A stretch of DNA of 38,239 bases from Rhizophagus sp. LPA8_4_AMF (taxonomy: Eukaryota > Glomeromycota > Glomeromycetes > Glomerales > Glomeraceae): assembly GCA_021464525.1 (NCBI GenBank), contig JADRCO010000308.1, positions 1 through 38,239 of the forward strand, given 5' to 3'. A program made the translations under genes and the position numbers. Numbering within the stretch: position 1 is the first letter of the stretch; each line of letters begins with the position of its first letter. The notes under the pieces were generated by a model. It was not told where the DNA came from and searched no databases. It saw only the letters and a program-made list of their open reading frames with translations. This document shows positions 1 to 11,039 of the stretch, piece by piece.

Positions 1-2
1 CT

Positions 3-595
3 CAAGAAAGTGATATTTATGGATTTGGAATTATTGCATATGAAGTCTGTACAGGACTTCCTCCTTATCATGATATTGCTCATGATAAATTCTTAGCTAT
101 TAGCATTTGTCAAGGACTTAGGCCAAAATCAAATTATAAAATTCCTCAATTAATTTTAAACATAATTAAACAATGTTGTGATGCTGATCCTTTAAAACGA
201 CCTAAAGCAAATGAAATATATAATTTATTATACAAGTTATATGATGAAACAGAAATTGACAAGCAAATCGAGGAAGCAGAAAAAGTTAATGAAAAGTTAA
301 CATCATCATCATTATATACCGGTCCTATTCTTTCATATACTACTAATCTTCAAGCAATTTACACGAGTAGGCTTTTAGTTTTTAAAAATCTTCCAGAACC
401 AAAAAATGCTATTGATGAGTGATGACAAGGATGATGATAATTCATTTAGAAAATATTCAGGTAATTAATTTCCTAATTTACTTCACAAAGCATTCTTTAA
501 ATATTTTATTGATGTATATAATAATTTTTTTTTATATTTTAGAATCAATAGAAATAATAGATTTTACTAAACTAAATCTAGATACTTTTCATTAA
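3..595 (+). CDS. Protein kinase, C-terminal part (TKL-type, Rhizophagus-expanded family)
   Basis: The reading frame is open from the window edge and covers the C-lobe of a kinase. SDIYGFGIIAYEVCTG matches subdomain IX, and the DADPLKRPKANEIYNLL stretch carries the conserved subdomain XI arginine. The tail RLLVFKNLPEPKNAIDE is typical of the large Rhizophagus kinase family. This frame stops at 420-422. The normal acidic tail continues one frame over from about 415 (MSDDKDDDNSF), then a GT-AG intron at 461-542 joins to SIEIIDFTKLNLDTFH with a stop at 593-595. The frame change just before 420 therefore either shortens the protein by about 30 residues or is a one-base assembly error. The N-lobe and catalytic loop lie outside the window. 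The kinase assignment is firm. The substrate is unknown. Confidence 0.88.
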
Positions 596-1501
596 CTTTA
601 TACATGATTTATTTTATTAATAATATTATTCAATGATTTATTTTTCACTCATAGATAAAAAGCAACTGAATAAAGAAAGAAAGGAATCTTGGGTATAAAT
701 TTCGTTTTTTATTCTCTTTAACAATACCACAGTATGATATTTTATTCGAATATATTTTTTATTGTTAAAGAATTATAAATAAAATTTTATAAAATTATAT
801 GGAAAATAAATAGAATGAATTATGTAGTATGTTATAAAATTGTAACAAAGTAAAGATTACATTGTATTTTTTTAATCTTATTATAAAGTTACTCAACTAA
901 AGATAGTCACCGGACCACGGCCCCAATTTTTTTGTGGTGCAATAAGACCGGGGTGCAATAAGACCGGCTAGGACTGATGGAACTGACGTTTAATCCTATA
1001 TAACTGGTCCTTATTTTAAATTACATGATCTTTTTTTCTTTTAAACAAGTTCTTCAATCTCACTTTCACATTCTTTAGCCAGGTAAGTTTTTTTGTTTTT
1101 TTAGGTATATTTAAATCTTTAGGTTATTTGGATGTCCTAACCAATTAATTATCGAATAATTAACTGGAAATTTCCAATGTCCATCACTGGTTTATGGTAG
1201 TTTATAGTTATCGATTTTCATTGGTTCCAAGTTCCAACACTTAGTTTATTCAAGTGATAATACTAAAGCTTCTTAATTTTATTACATGCATTGCAGTTTT
1301 TAATAAAATTGTAAATAATTCAGGTTGATAATTTGTATTTAATGATTGGATACTAATAAAAGAATTTTTAATTACAAACTAAGAAAATTGTAAAATAATT
1401 TACTACTCTAATCCTAGTGTTTAAATAATACTATGCAAAAAACACATATTACATTTTAACTCCCTATCGATATCAATTTTCATTTCAAAAGAAAGAATAA
1501 T
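596..1501. other. Gene-poor interval between convergent kinases
   Basis: This is AT-rich DNA with no convincing ORF on either strand. The only distinctive sequence is a short GC-richer patch near 900-985 that holds a 16-bp tandem duplication, listed separately. Confidence 0.5.
936..967. repeat. Perfect 16-bp tandem duplication
   Basis: GGTGCAATAAGACCGG occurs at 936-951 and again, immediately adjacent, at 952-967. It sits in a GC-richer island within AT-rich DNA. It could be a recent slippage event or the worn end of a mobile element. No partner end was seen. Confidence 0.85.
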
Positions 1502-2135
1502 TCATCCGGCAATTATATCCAATACTTCTGATGCTGATAGCCTTTTTAATGAATCTTCATTTCAACATTTTTTCTAATTTTAGGACGTTACCTTCGCAAA
1601 TATTTAACCAAGTTGAAAATCATGCGCTATATTATTAAGTGATGGAACTCCAGATGTGAACTCCCACATAATAATAGAGAAACTATATATATCACTAACT
1701 TGAGTATAAGGTTTACCTCTTAAAACTCCGGGTGACATAAATGGTAAAACTTCATTAATTTCACCTTTTTTAAACAAGATTCTACAGGTCGACATAATCC
1801 TAAATCAATGATATAAATTTTATTCCTATCATCTTTCAAAATATTACCATCATGAAAATCACAATGAATAAGGTTTTGTTGATGTATTTTATGAAGTCCA
1901 AAAATAAACAAATATAACAAGTGTAACAAATAAATTATTAGAATACATTAATTTATAATTTTAAAAGAACAAGTAAATATATTATCCTATTTCATTTAAA
2001 ATTCATCATACTTTTGGGTGAACTTTTAAGATTAAGATACTTCTTTGTCTTCATATGTAGCTTTGTATACAATACTAAATCCTTCTTTATCAAGATACCC
2101 AACACCTTTAAATTTACTATAAGGATCCATACAAG
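1502..2135 (-). pseudogene. Decayed TKL-type protein kinase
   Basis: The minus strand carries ordered kinase pieces in different frames. An N-lobe piece around 2133-2036 reads MDPYSKFKGVGYLDKEGFSIVYKATY (degenerate glycine loop). LKSSPKSMMNF follows at about 2035-1995. The catalytic loop HCDFHDGNIL and the DLGLCRPVES metal-binding segment lie in 1929-1795. The activation segment and APE region are at about 1795-1620, with SPGVLRGKPYTQVSDIYSF. A remnant of the C-terminal helix, KRLSASEVLDIIAG, ends near 1502. At least three frame changes are present. About 50 residues between the lysine region and the catalytic loop (helix C to hinge) are missing or unrecognisable. APE has become SPG. It points toward the upstream plus-strand kinase and is a dead member of the same expanded family. 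Confidence 0.85.
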
Positions 2136-3689
2136 TCCTCTTTCAACAATAAATTGATAATTTAAATCTTTCACAATATGTTAGTAAAATTCCAAAAAAA
2201 GATTCAAATTACAAAATGCATGTGATTTACTCAAAACAAGTGTAACCTTTAATTTCTTAGCTTCTTCATTCCAATAATCACAACTTTAATTAGTGTTTAT
2301 ATTATAAAATGTTGTGGATTGTTTTCGGTTTCAGAATAATTAACTATTTTCAATACTATTTAAATAACAATTTTGTTATCAAAACAAACATGATGATATA
2401 AATCTTTGCTATAGTTAGTAATATGAAAATAAAATATTTGAATTTTTGAGCTTACATATAATTAATAACTTATTCTAGTATATTTAAATGTTCAATTTTA
2501 AATAATAGTTTAGTAAAAAATGAAATCATCTTTGCATCAAATAAAAATGGATTATTTAATACTATTTGATGGTTTTTTTTTAATTTTATTTTAAGTTGGA
2601 ATTAAGACCAAGAATAAATAAAAATTATAAAATCTAAGCAAATTAACTATTTTATTGATACAATTTAATACAATCATAGTTAAACTTAAATTTTATAAAG
2701 ATTATTTGGTAAATAAAATGTATTACCTTTCAGATTATGTTGTTAAGAGCAATTTTATCCTTATTTTTACTGAAAGTCACATATAAAATAAAAAATTGTA
2801 CAAGTTCAATAACCATAATATTATATAATATTACAAAGGTATTCAATACTAAAATTTTCTATTTGACTAATTTAATGAAATTTGCATTTTTTTTATAACA
2901 TATAATTAGTTTAACTTACAATATAGGAACTTTTTATGTTATGAGCGTATATACTTCCAATTTCTGCAAAAAATTGCTTAAGATCTCATAAACATTATAT
3001 CAATATCATCAAAAATCATATTTAACAAATTACAGTTTTTTCCGATCTTACTGCGCCTTATATGTATTTCTGTAATCGATGTAATATAATTATTGTAAAG
3101 ATGCAAAAATAGTTCAAAATTTCCCAAATTATGCAACTTATGTTCTTTTATTCCTTTATCAATTGTTAAAAGCGTGTAATGAATGCAGAAAAGAATAATC
3201 AAGATACCGAGTATTCCCCTTTCAATTTTATCTTTTTTTTGTTATTTTTTTCTAAGAAATTCAAAAAAATTTTTGCCTTATGCACTTATTTTCTTACTAG
3301 ATTTCTTTCCAATAAATGATATTTCAATATTTTAGTAGCAAATATTTTATATTAAAGTGTTATTTAAAGATAAAATAAATTCAATTATAATATGAATTAA
3401 AGTTCATTCATCACTAAATTATCAGACAGTCCGTAGACTATCACTGATCAAAATTGTAAATTTTACGTTAAGATTTTTACGTAAAATTAACGTAATATAC
3501 GTTCATTAATAGTTAATTTCATTAATCGTTATAATTATCATGTTTTGGACAGTAATCAGGCAATACTGTTTTATAACAGTTATATCGCAAAATTTTAAAT
3601 GTTGATCTTCCGGGGCAAAATATGGTGTATAATCCCATCTACGTACTCACTTACTACCTACTTGTAATTTGCGTTCAACTGTTCAACAT
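2136..3689. other. No recognisable gene
   Basis: AT-rich interval. A 74-codon minus-strand frame at 2978-3202 has no recognisable motif and typical AT-rich composition, so I do not call it. No repeat with clear ends was seen. Confidence 0.4.
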
Positions 3690-3850
3690 TATGTAAAGAA
3701 TAAAAAAGGAGAATAAATTATTAAGTATTTTGTTCAAAATTAGTTAAAAATATAGAAAAAAAATTTTCATTTGCGATATATATAGAATGAAACTATAAAT
3801 AAACAATAACATATTTTATTAATTCATTTATTTCGTCCGTTACAGTAATT
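3690..3850 (-). pseudogene. Relic of E2 intron 1 / exon 1 region
   Basis: The stretch from about 3690 matches the intron-1 and exon-1 part of the neighbouring E2 gene (about 5169-5320) in the same orientation. The 20 bases ATGTAAAGAATAAAAAAGGA are identical in both. Weaker but collinear matches follow through the TTTATTAATTC and TTTCGT-CGT blocks around the start codon. The start codon itself and the coding exons are not preserved. The simplest reading is an old tandem copy of the E2 gene that has almost completely decayed, lying about 600 bases downstream of the living copy's stop codon. The homology was judged by eye only. Confidence 0.55.
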
Positions 3851-4443
3851 GCTTAATAAAAAAAGTACTAATGATTATTAATTAATCTGGTGATTTTAGT
3901 TAAAAATATTTCACTGCTACGTTAAATGAATTGCGCAATGCCCTTGCGTCACCAAAAACCTAAAGCGTATCAAAATCATCTACAATAAACGGAAATATGT
4001 GTCATTCAAATTTAATCCAATATATTATTAAATCGTAAAATTTATTCCAAATACATTAAATTTATCAAATTGGATAACTTAAAAACTTAGTCAAATTCGA
4101 ACTACAGTACATAAATTTTAATTTGATGTTTCAAAATCCGACTCAATCGAATAGTATAAGTCGATCTTTGTGAAGCAACGTTAGTTTATTATTAAAAATA
4201 TCTTTATTTATCAATCTAGTTTTTGTATTTTTTTTTTTTAGCCACAAATATAAATAATATAGGATTGAATTAATCTATAAAACTTAAACCTCCAAAATAA
4301 ATATTTAAGTACCACCAGGCGGAATATTTATTCGATTTGTAGGTGATCAAATAATTACACTAGTGGAACATGTAGTTTAGATAATAAAAATTAGAATATT
4401 AAAACGTAAATAAAATAAAATATGATATAATGTAATTACTATA

Positions 4444-5308
<865 letters not shown>

Positions 5309-5419
5309 TTCGTTCGTAAGAAAAAATAAAAAATAAAATAAAAAATAAAAAAATAAAATGAGGTTATCGTTAAAAGCTTTTTTACGCCAAAATACTTTAT
5401 TTGTATCACGAGTATCATT

Positions 5420-5536
5420 TTAAATGAATCCTAAAAAAGAATTCCTGATTTTTAAATTTTTAGTACGTAATTGATCCATCAAATTAGGAAATAGTGGACC
5501 ACAATCATATGGATTTTGTCCTCTTATAGTTAGCAT
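5420..5536 (-). CDS. Short ORF of unknown nature
   Basis: A 38-codon ATG-to-TAA frame lies upstream of the E2 gene, beginning MLTIRGQNPYDCGPLFPNLM. It looks more protein-like than its surroundings (the YDCG, P and G content is unusual for this AT-rich DNA). It could be an isolated exon or a gene fragment. No partner exons were identified and I do not recognise the family. Confidence 0.2.
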   Translation of the reverse strand: MLTIRGQNPYDCGPLFPNLMDQLRTKNLKIRNSFLGFI

Positions 5537-6950
5537 AATTTTTAAAAAAATTTATAATTGTAGAATTAGTATTTATAATTTTATTATTTAGTGATGTTCG
5601 TTCATTTTGCAGAACTATCAACTCTCGAATCAGTAACACACACGAGAGAATCGAGATGTTTCCGAATCTCAGAAATATACTGCCAATTAATTTTCCTAGG
5701 AATGTTTCTCAGCTTCACCAATTAAACGCCTAAACGGTCTGTATAGTATATAGCTACTACAACCTTACTTTTTTAATACTTTTTTAATGATTTTAACGGT
5801 TTGTGAATTACTTTTCAAATGTACAGGCCAAGCTGTAAATAATTTTTTGACGTTTTATGGCTTGCAAATTGGAGGACTGGTGCGAGATCGAAGAAATCGT
5901 TTAGCCGAATACATTGGCATAAAAATTATTGTAATGTTCACAAGGATTTTTATATAGGTTTATTCATGAATTATGTTTAAGAAAAGGATGAGATTTGAAA
6001 ATATACACTTAAAAATAAATAAATAAATACCTTTATCACTTTTTTCGCGTATACTAACTACTACATAGTCGATACCCTCTATATTTATTTATGAAATATT
6101 TTGATACGTAAAAAGTTTTAACCGATTTATTATTTTTTCACTACTAATTCTAAAGATCTTTTTCACACTATATCTATAACTTTATCTTGATTGGTATATG
6201 TTCCCTGATTTCATTATTAACTAAAGCAATAGGTGCATCATTATTGTTTGTTTGCCTATAAAAACCATACTATAACTTATACCTTTTCCGAAATAATAAT
6301 ATGAACAGAACATTTTATAATTGGCTTTTTTGATCATTGTCTTCAATCGATGATCCTGTCGTTACTATCAGAAGATATTTAGGAGCGATTAATTCCTTGA
6401 TTAATTATTTTAAAAATGGGTTAATCCTCTTCTAACCAGTATCTTTGCCTTCTTGGATTGTTTATTCCGGAGTCACAGGCGCACTACCATCTCGGTTACT
6501 TCAAAATTTTCGTAGTTTGGGATTTGTAAGACATAGGATAATTCACTGACCCTCATATGCTCAGTTCCTCACTTGGAAAAGTTTTAGGAGAAATGTTACT
6601 CGGGCTTACTCCAACCAGGATTGTGATTTAGTATATAAAAAAATATCTGAGGAATGAAACCTTCTCTTTGGAAACTTTCTACAAATCCGGAGCTAAAAAT
6701 AGAAGTTGTAACCGAATATAAGTATTCCATTGATAGCAATTTCTGGATATCATTTTTTTTTTATTCGTAAAAAAATAACAGTCGTACGTATGGAAAGTAA
6801 CGTAATGTTAGCATCAATTGACAAGCATGTAACATACGGTATATACCCGAATATAAAAATGTAACACCAGAAGTGAATAGGAAATTCTTTTTTAGAAAGT
6901 AAGAATTGGTATTATCACTACCGATTTTACACTATTCGTCAGGTAGTAAC
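5537..6950. other. Interval without an identified gene
   Basis: Mixed AT-rich sequence with somewhat GC-richer patches at about 5600-5700 and 6330-6720. The second patch could be old coding or mobile-element sequence, but neither strand gives a sustained or recognisable translation. Confidence 0.35.
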
Positions 6951-6999
6951 AGAAATAAAATATCAATTATTAATAAAATTTGGCAGTAAATCGGTAAGA

Positions 7000-7683
7000 A
7001 ATCGGTATCAATCTATAAGAAAGTACAGGGTAAAGTTCAATAGGGATGTATGAAATAAATAGTAAACTATTGGTTAAATGTCTAAATGATCGGCACAAAT
7101 TAGTAGATATTCGTGTGTTATTATCAAATCGGAAATAAACATTAAACAGATTAAACAACAATAAATAATAAAACAACTAGTTAGAAATCAGAAAGAAATA
7201 GTGTATCTTTATTAACAACTAACAAAAATCAGCAAGGAATCGATTCCCATATTACTGCCTCACTCGGCGCTCTGTAATATTCGTTATTCCTTTACAAAGG
7301 GTTTTCTTAAATCTAGTTCTAACGATCACTAAAATCACTCCTCCTTTTCCTTTAAATATCTTCCAAAATTCGGTACAATTCATCTAAAGTTCAACTTGTC
7401 CTTTGGCCAAATAGTCCGCAGTACAAATCGTCCTTTGTACATCTTGTCCAAAGTTACAAATTGTACCACTAAGCCTCCGATGATCATCATTCAGCCACCT
7501 ATTATCTAATCTTCCGACGCGTGCGGACAACCGGAAACTATCACGAGACATTATTTGACTTACTTTTCAGAATAACATATAGCCCTTCGCTTCACTCCGG
7601 ACAATAATAATAAACTATAAACTATAAACTATACAAATAAGGAAAATAAATAAAATACAACTAATAAAATAATTTTCGTAACA
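7000..7683 (-). mobile_element. LTR retrotransposon fossil: LTR-like segment
   Basis: Read on the minus strand, the segment starts TGTTACG at 7683. It contains a core GCCGAGTGAGGCAG near 7255 followed by GTTAGTTGTTAATAAAGA, a plausible transcription and polyadenylation region. The same core and following AATAAAGA motif recur in a second LTR-like segment at 35.9-36.2 kb in the opposite orientation. No polyprotein, primer-binding site or second LTR was found beside it, so it is a solo or truncated LTR fossil. The far boundary (about 7000) is uncertain. Superfamily is not determinable from the LTR alone. Confidence 0.5.
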
Positions 7684-7808
7684 ATGTCAATCTAAAGCTA
7701 GTTGTTTATTTCGAGTGATTATGAGGCTTGTTCTTCAAAATTGTTTTACAATGTAACAAACAGGTCTGTAGAACGTTATTTTTTTTTCATTTTTTATTAT
7801 TTTAACTC

Positions 7809-8006
7809 GTGTTATTTTATTTACTCAATCACATGAATTTAACTGTGTTATCAACTCTAGTTTTACGCATTTACTCTCAAACGGATTTTCCAACGGACCA
7901 ACAGGATGATAAAGAGACAGATTCTATTATTTCTATATTTGATATGGAAAGTATTTTCTCTTTGGAGCCTATTAATTCGTTTTTTATCAGTGATATCTCC
8001 GACTAA
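7809..8006 (+). CDS. Possible small ORF, unrecognised
   Basis: A 65-codon frame whose second half (FPTDQQDDKETDSIISIFDM) is acidic and polar, unlike random translation of AT-rich DNA. It ends just before a minus-strand coding-like block, so the two would be convergent. No family is recognised and it may be a shadow or an exon. Confidence 0.22.
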   Translation: MLFYLLNHMNLTVLSTLVLRIYSQTDFPTDQQDDKETDSIISIFDMESIFSLEPINSFFISDISD

Positions 8007-8017
8007 AAAAAATCTGG

Positions 8018-8742
8018 TCACCTAAAACTATTTTCACTATAAAATTTCCAAATGAAATCGAAGATCACCTTTGATATCAGGTGATAAAGGAGGTAAATCA
8101 AATTTATATTTTCGTTCATTTCTCCTAAGCCTTCGCACATAATGCTTGAGGAATTTCTTTTTCCGTTTTTCTTCCGGAGAAACAGGAAGTTGTAGGTGTT
8201 GCGTGAATTTATACGATAAATGTTGAATACAAGACGCGCCAAGGAAATGGTCTCCTTTGTAAATATCTCCTGATTTTTGTAAATACATGCTTCCATCGTT
8301 CAATTTACGATGTCGAATTTAAGTTGAGAATATCCTACGATCCGTACGCAGGGTTGGTCCATGCCTTTAAAAAACGATCCAACTTTTTAGGTTTATAACG
8401 TCTAAACGTTATAGAATAACTCCCGCCTAGACGATTTCTGTGTATCTCTTTATATACACATTCCGTTTTTTCTTATCATCATATTTCATATTTGACTTTG
8501 TTCTTTACTTGGTCGTAGTAATATTTACGATCTCGTGGAATACGAGTAAAGTTGGTGTCGATATCGTGTTCCTTACATCGCGAGCGGTTTTTGGACACAA
8601 CATAACTAGATGGTAATGTGCATTGTTTATAGACATCTATGGGTTTACCCAAGATAAATGACGTAACCTTTGTATGAAAATCTGATAAATATAGTAGATT
8701 TCTATTTTTGTTATTCGATTGAAATTCTATTTTTAAGTGCAT
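8018..8742 (-). CDS. Unrecognised coding-like block, probably several exons or a broken gene
   Basis: Three successive minus-strand stretches have protein-like composition. The first, 8742-8479, starts MHLKIEFQSNNKNRNLLYLS and contains cysteine- and arginine-rich CKEHDIDTNF. The second, about 8475-8335 in the same frame after stops, contains RNRLGGSYSITFRRYKPKK. The third, about 8303-8037, contains FTQHLQLPVSPEEKRKKKF and YVRRLRRNERKYKFDLPPLS. All are strongly basic. I could not place convincing splice sites to join them, so this could be an intron-containing basic protein or a decayed gene. No domain is recognised. Confidence 0.35.
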
Positions 8743-9101
8743 TTTCAGGAGAGTACGTTATCTATGAAAATAAAAGGTAACTGTGTTCTGGAAAATTGAT
8801 GATTAAAGGGAAATACGTAAGTGAAATAAAAATAATTGATATTAGGGGATTTTGAAATAGTATTGTATATTTAGGATAAGCGAGTGGTAGATCTACATTA
8901 TTGGTTTTTGGCTTTTAGAATAGAATAATTTATTTACAAATGTATATACGTCTACTTCGTGATAATATAAAGATGTAGAATTATTACGATATTAATAAAG
9001 AGAGTTAAAAAAAAAAATTCTTTATTATTGGTGAAAACATAAAATTTATTTTCTGTGTTGTAATGATCTATATCTAAATGTAGAAGACAGTATCGTGCAA
9101 A

Positions 9102-9195
9102 CACCCCAGTCGCGCCATTATAGCGTTTTATAAAAGGTAACCCAAGGTACCCCGGGTTACCTTTTATAAAACGCTATGATGGCGCGACTGGGGTG
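9102..9195. mobile_element. 94-bp hAT-like MITE with 42-bp TIRs and 8-bp target duplication
   Basis: The terminal inverted repeats are 9102-9143 and 9154-9195, 42 bases each with one mismatch, separated by a 10-base loop. The ends read CACCCCAGTCGCGCC. The element is flanked by perfect 8-bp direct repeats CGTGCAAA at 9094-9101 and 9196-9203. An 8-bp duplication is the hallmark of hAT-superfamily transposition. The element has no coding capacity and must have been moved in trans. Near-perfect arms and flanks suggest recent insertion. As DNA or RNA it would fold into one long hairpin. Confidence 0.88.
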
Positions 9196-9203
9196 CGTGC
9201 AAA

Positions 9204-11039
9204 TCGGAAGTACTGTTGTCGCACGTGACGTAGGGCCGCAGTCAAAAGTCAAAGGGAAAGTTTGCAAAATTTGTATAGGAGTAAAATAACTTTTGAAGGT
9301 TCGTTCTGGTTGTTCGTAGACATGATTATAAACGATAAGACTATAAGTATTATAAGGAGGAGATGATTGCTAAACTAACCCATAACCTTTACAACTCTTT
9401 AAGGTAGTTGAGTAATTATTGGTCCTTATTTTTTACAAACAGAACTTAGACAAAAAATAGTAAATATTATATGTATAGAATATCAAATTGTAGTAAAAAT
9501 GGGTTGAAATACGTTGAAAAGTGTTTAAAACTCTTACGAGGGTATTTGGATAATAAGTTTCTTACTTAGAAAGTGCGAAACCGTTATCTGGAATATTATT
9601 TCAAAATTTTTTGAGAAGAGTCTTCTACTAGTCCCTATCAGTTGTATTTGTGAATGGAGGTTGAAGTCTAGTGAATATAGCATGCACATGACATGTTTAT
9701 TATGGTAAGAAACACTTATTTCTGAATGCCTTAATGATCCATCTTCATGGAATTTGTTTTAGTTTTCATTTGCATTAAGCATTCGCACCCATTTATTGTT
9801 TGCTGAACGATATTGATCTGATTTGAACGATGTATGTTTTACAGTATGTTCTTGCAATGTTCTGATCAATTATTAAAAATGATGGCCGTAAACTTCTTTG
9901 TTTGTGGAAGAAATATTTGCTTATTCTGTATCAATTTTTTTTGCGTTGATTTTGTTCTTGGGTTTGGATTCTCTATGATTATTTATTTATTACTTTCATT
10001 AATTGAAGTAATTCTAGTAACCTATAATAGGAATTATATAAATATTCCTTGGGTTTTCAATAATGATTTTTACATGACATAAGATGTAATATTGTCATTA
10101 TCGAACAATGGGAAATTAATGTACAGTTAATCCTATTCATCATATGTATGACTGCCAGCAATCAATGTAATTCTAGAATTTAATGATTTATTTCACAGGA
10201 GTAAACTAGTTTCAGTACAGACTACAGTATACAATACTATAAAAATAGAATTTTACGTAGTACCTTCAATGTTTTTTATACATCGTGAAATGATAGAGAT
10301 CCGTATAGTCACGTGATATTACCAAAAATTATTTAGCGAATGGGATAATGGGGTGTATGGCTTCTTATTGTACAATAGTTTGTTTTCATTGTACATTCAA
10401 TATCTGTATTTTTCTTTCAAAATAAAATAGAGTGCAACAAATGAATGTATATACAAATTTAAAGTGTATAATTTACTGAAATAAATAATAAGTGTATGTA
10501 ATAATAAAATAATATTATAAATGCAATAAACAATAAGTAATTAAATCAACATAAAGAAAATAATATAATAGAAAAGGGGAACAATGTATTAACTGCTGAC
10601 GATCTGACAATAAAAAAAACCAAATCTTAAGACTAAATAATACAAGGATTAAAAACTCCGATATTTTCTTTCTCTTCTCTCTTTCTCTCTCTATATATTA
10701 TTCTTTCAATGCGTAGTATAGGCTATATATTGTACTTTGTTACATGTCGCAAAATTTGTTATACAGTATTATACAGGAATGCGGGATTACCAATCAAATA
10801 TTATATAAGCTATTAAGCTATATCCCTATTCCGCATTACACAAGTAAATTTTAGGACGACAAAAAATATTGTACCTTTCATTTACAAATCTTTGTGTTTC
10901 AAAATAACATAATCAATAAAATTTATTAGGTAATGTGCAATATTATTGAAATATGATGGATATACTGTATAAACAAACATTATTTAAGATGGCGCTTTTC
11001 CTTACAAAGTAAAGCTTTTTTTTATCGTATACAATAGCA
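9204..11039. other. Upstream interval of the channel gene, no gene identified
   Basis: Contains a hydrophobic 82-codon plus-strand frame (9834-10082) with no recognisable motif, a CT-rich run near 10665-10695, and one TCACGTGA site at 10309-10316. The last few hundred bases should hold the promoter of the gene starting at 11040. No defined element was recognised. Confidence 0.4.

Noticed and set aside
3972-3989. AAAATCATCTACAAT shared exactly with the right flank of the element at 34441-34908
   Set aside because: A 15-base match is expected several times by chance in AT-rich DNA of this length. The surrounding sequences do not align.
9834-10082. 82-codon hydrophobic plus-strand frame
   Set aside because: Composition is what AT-rich DNA gives by chance. 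No motif, no splice context and no recognisable family.
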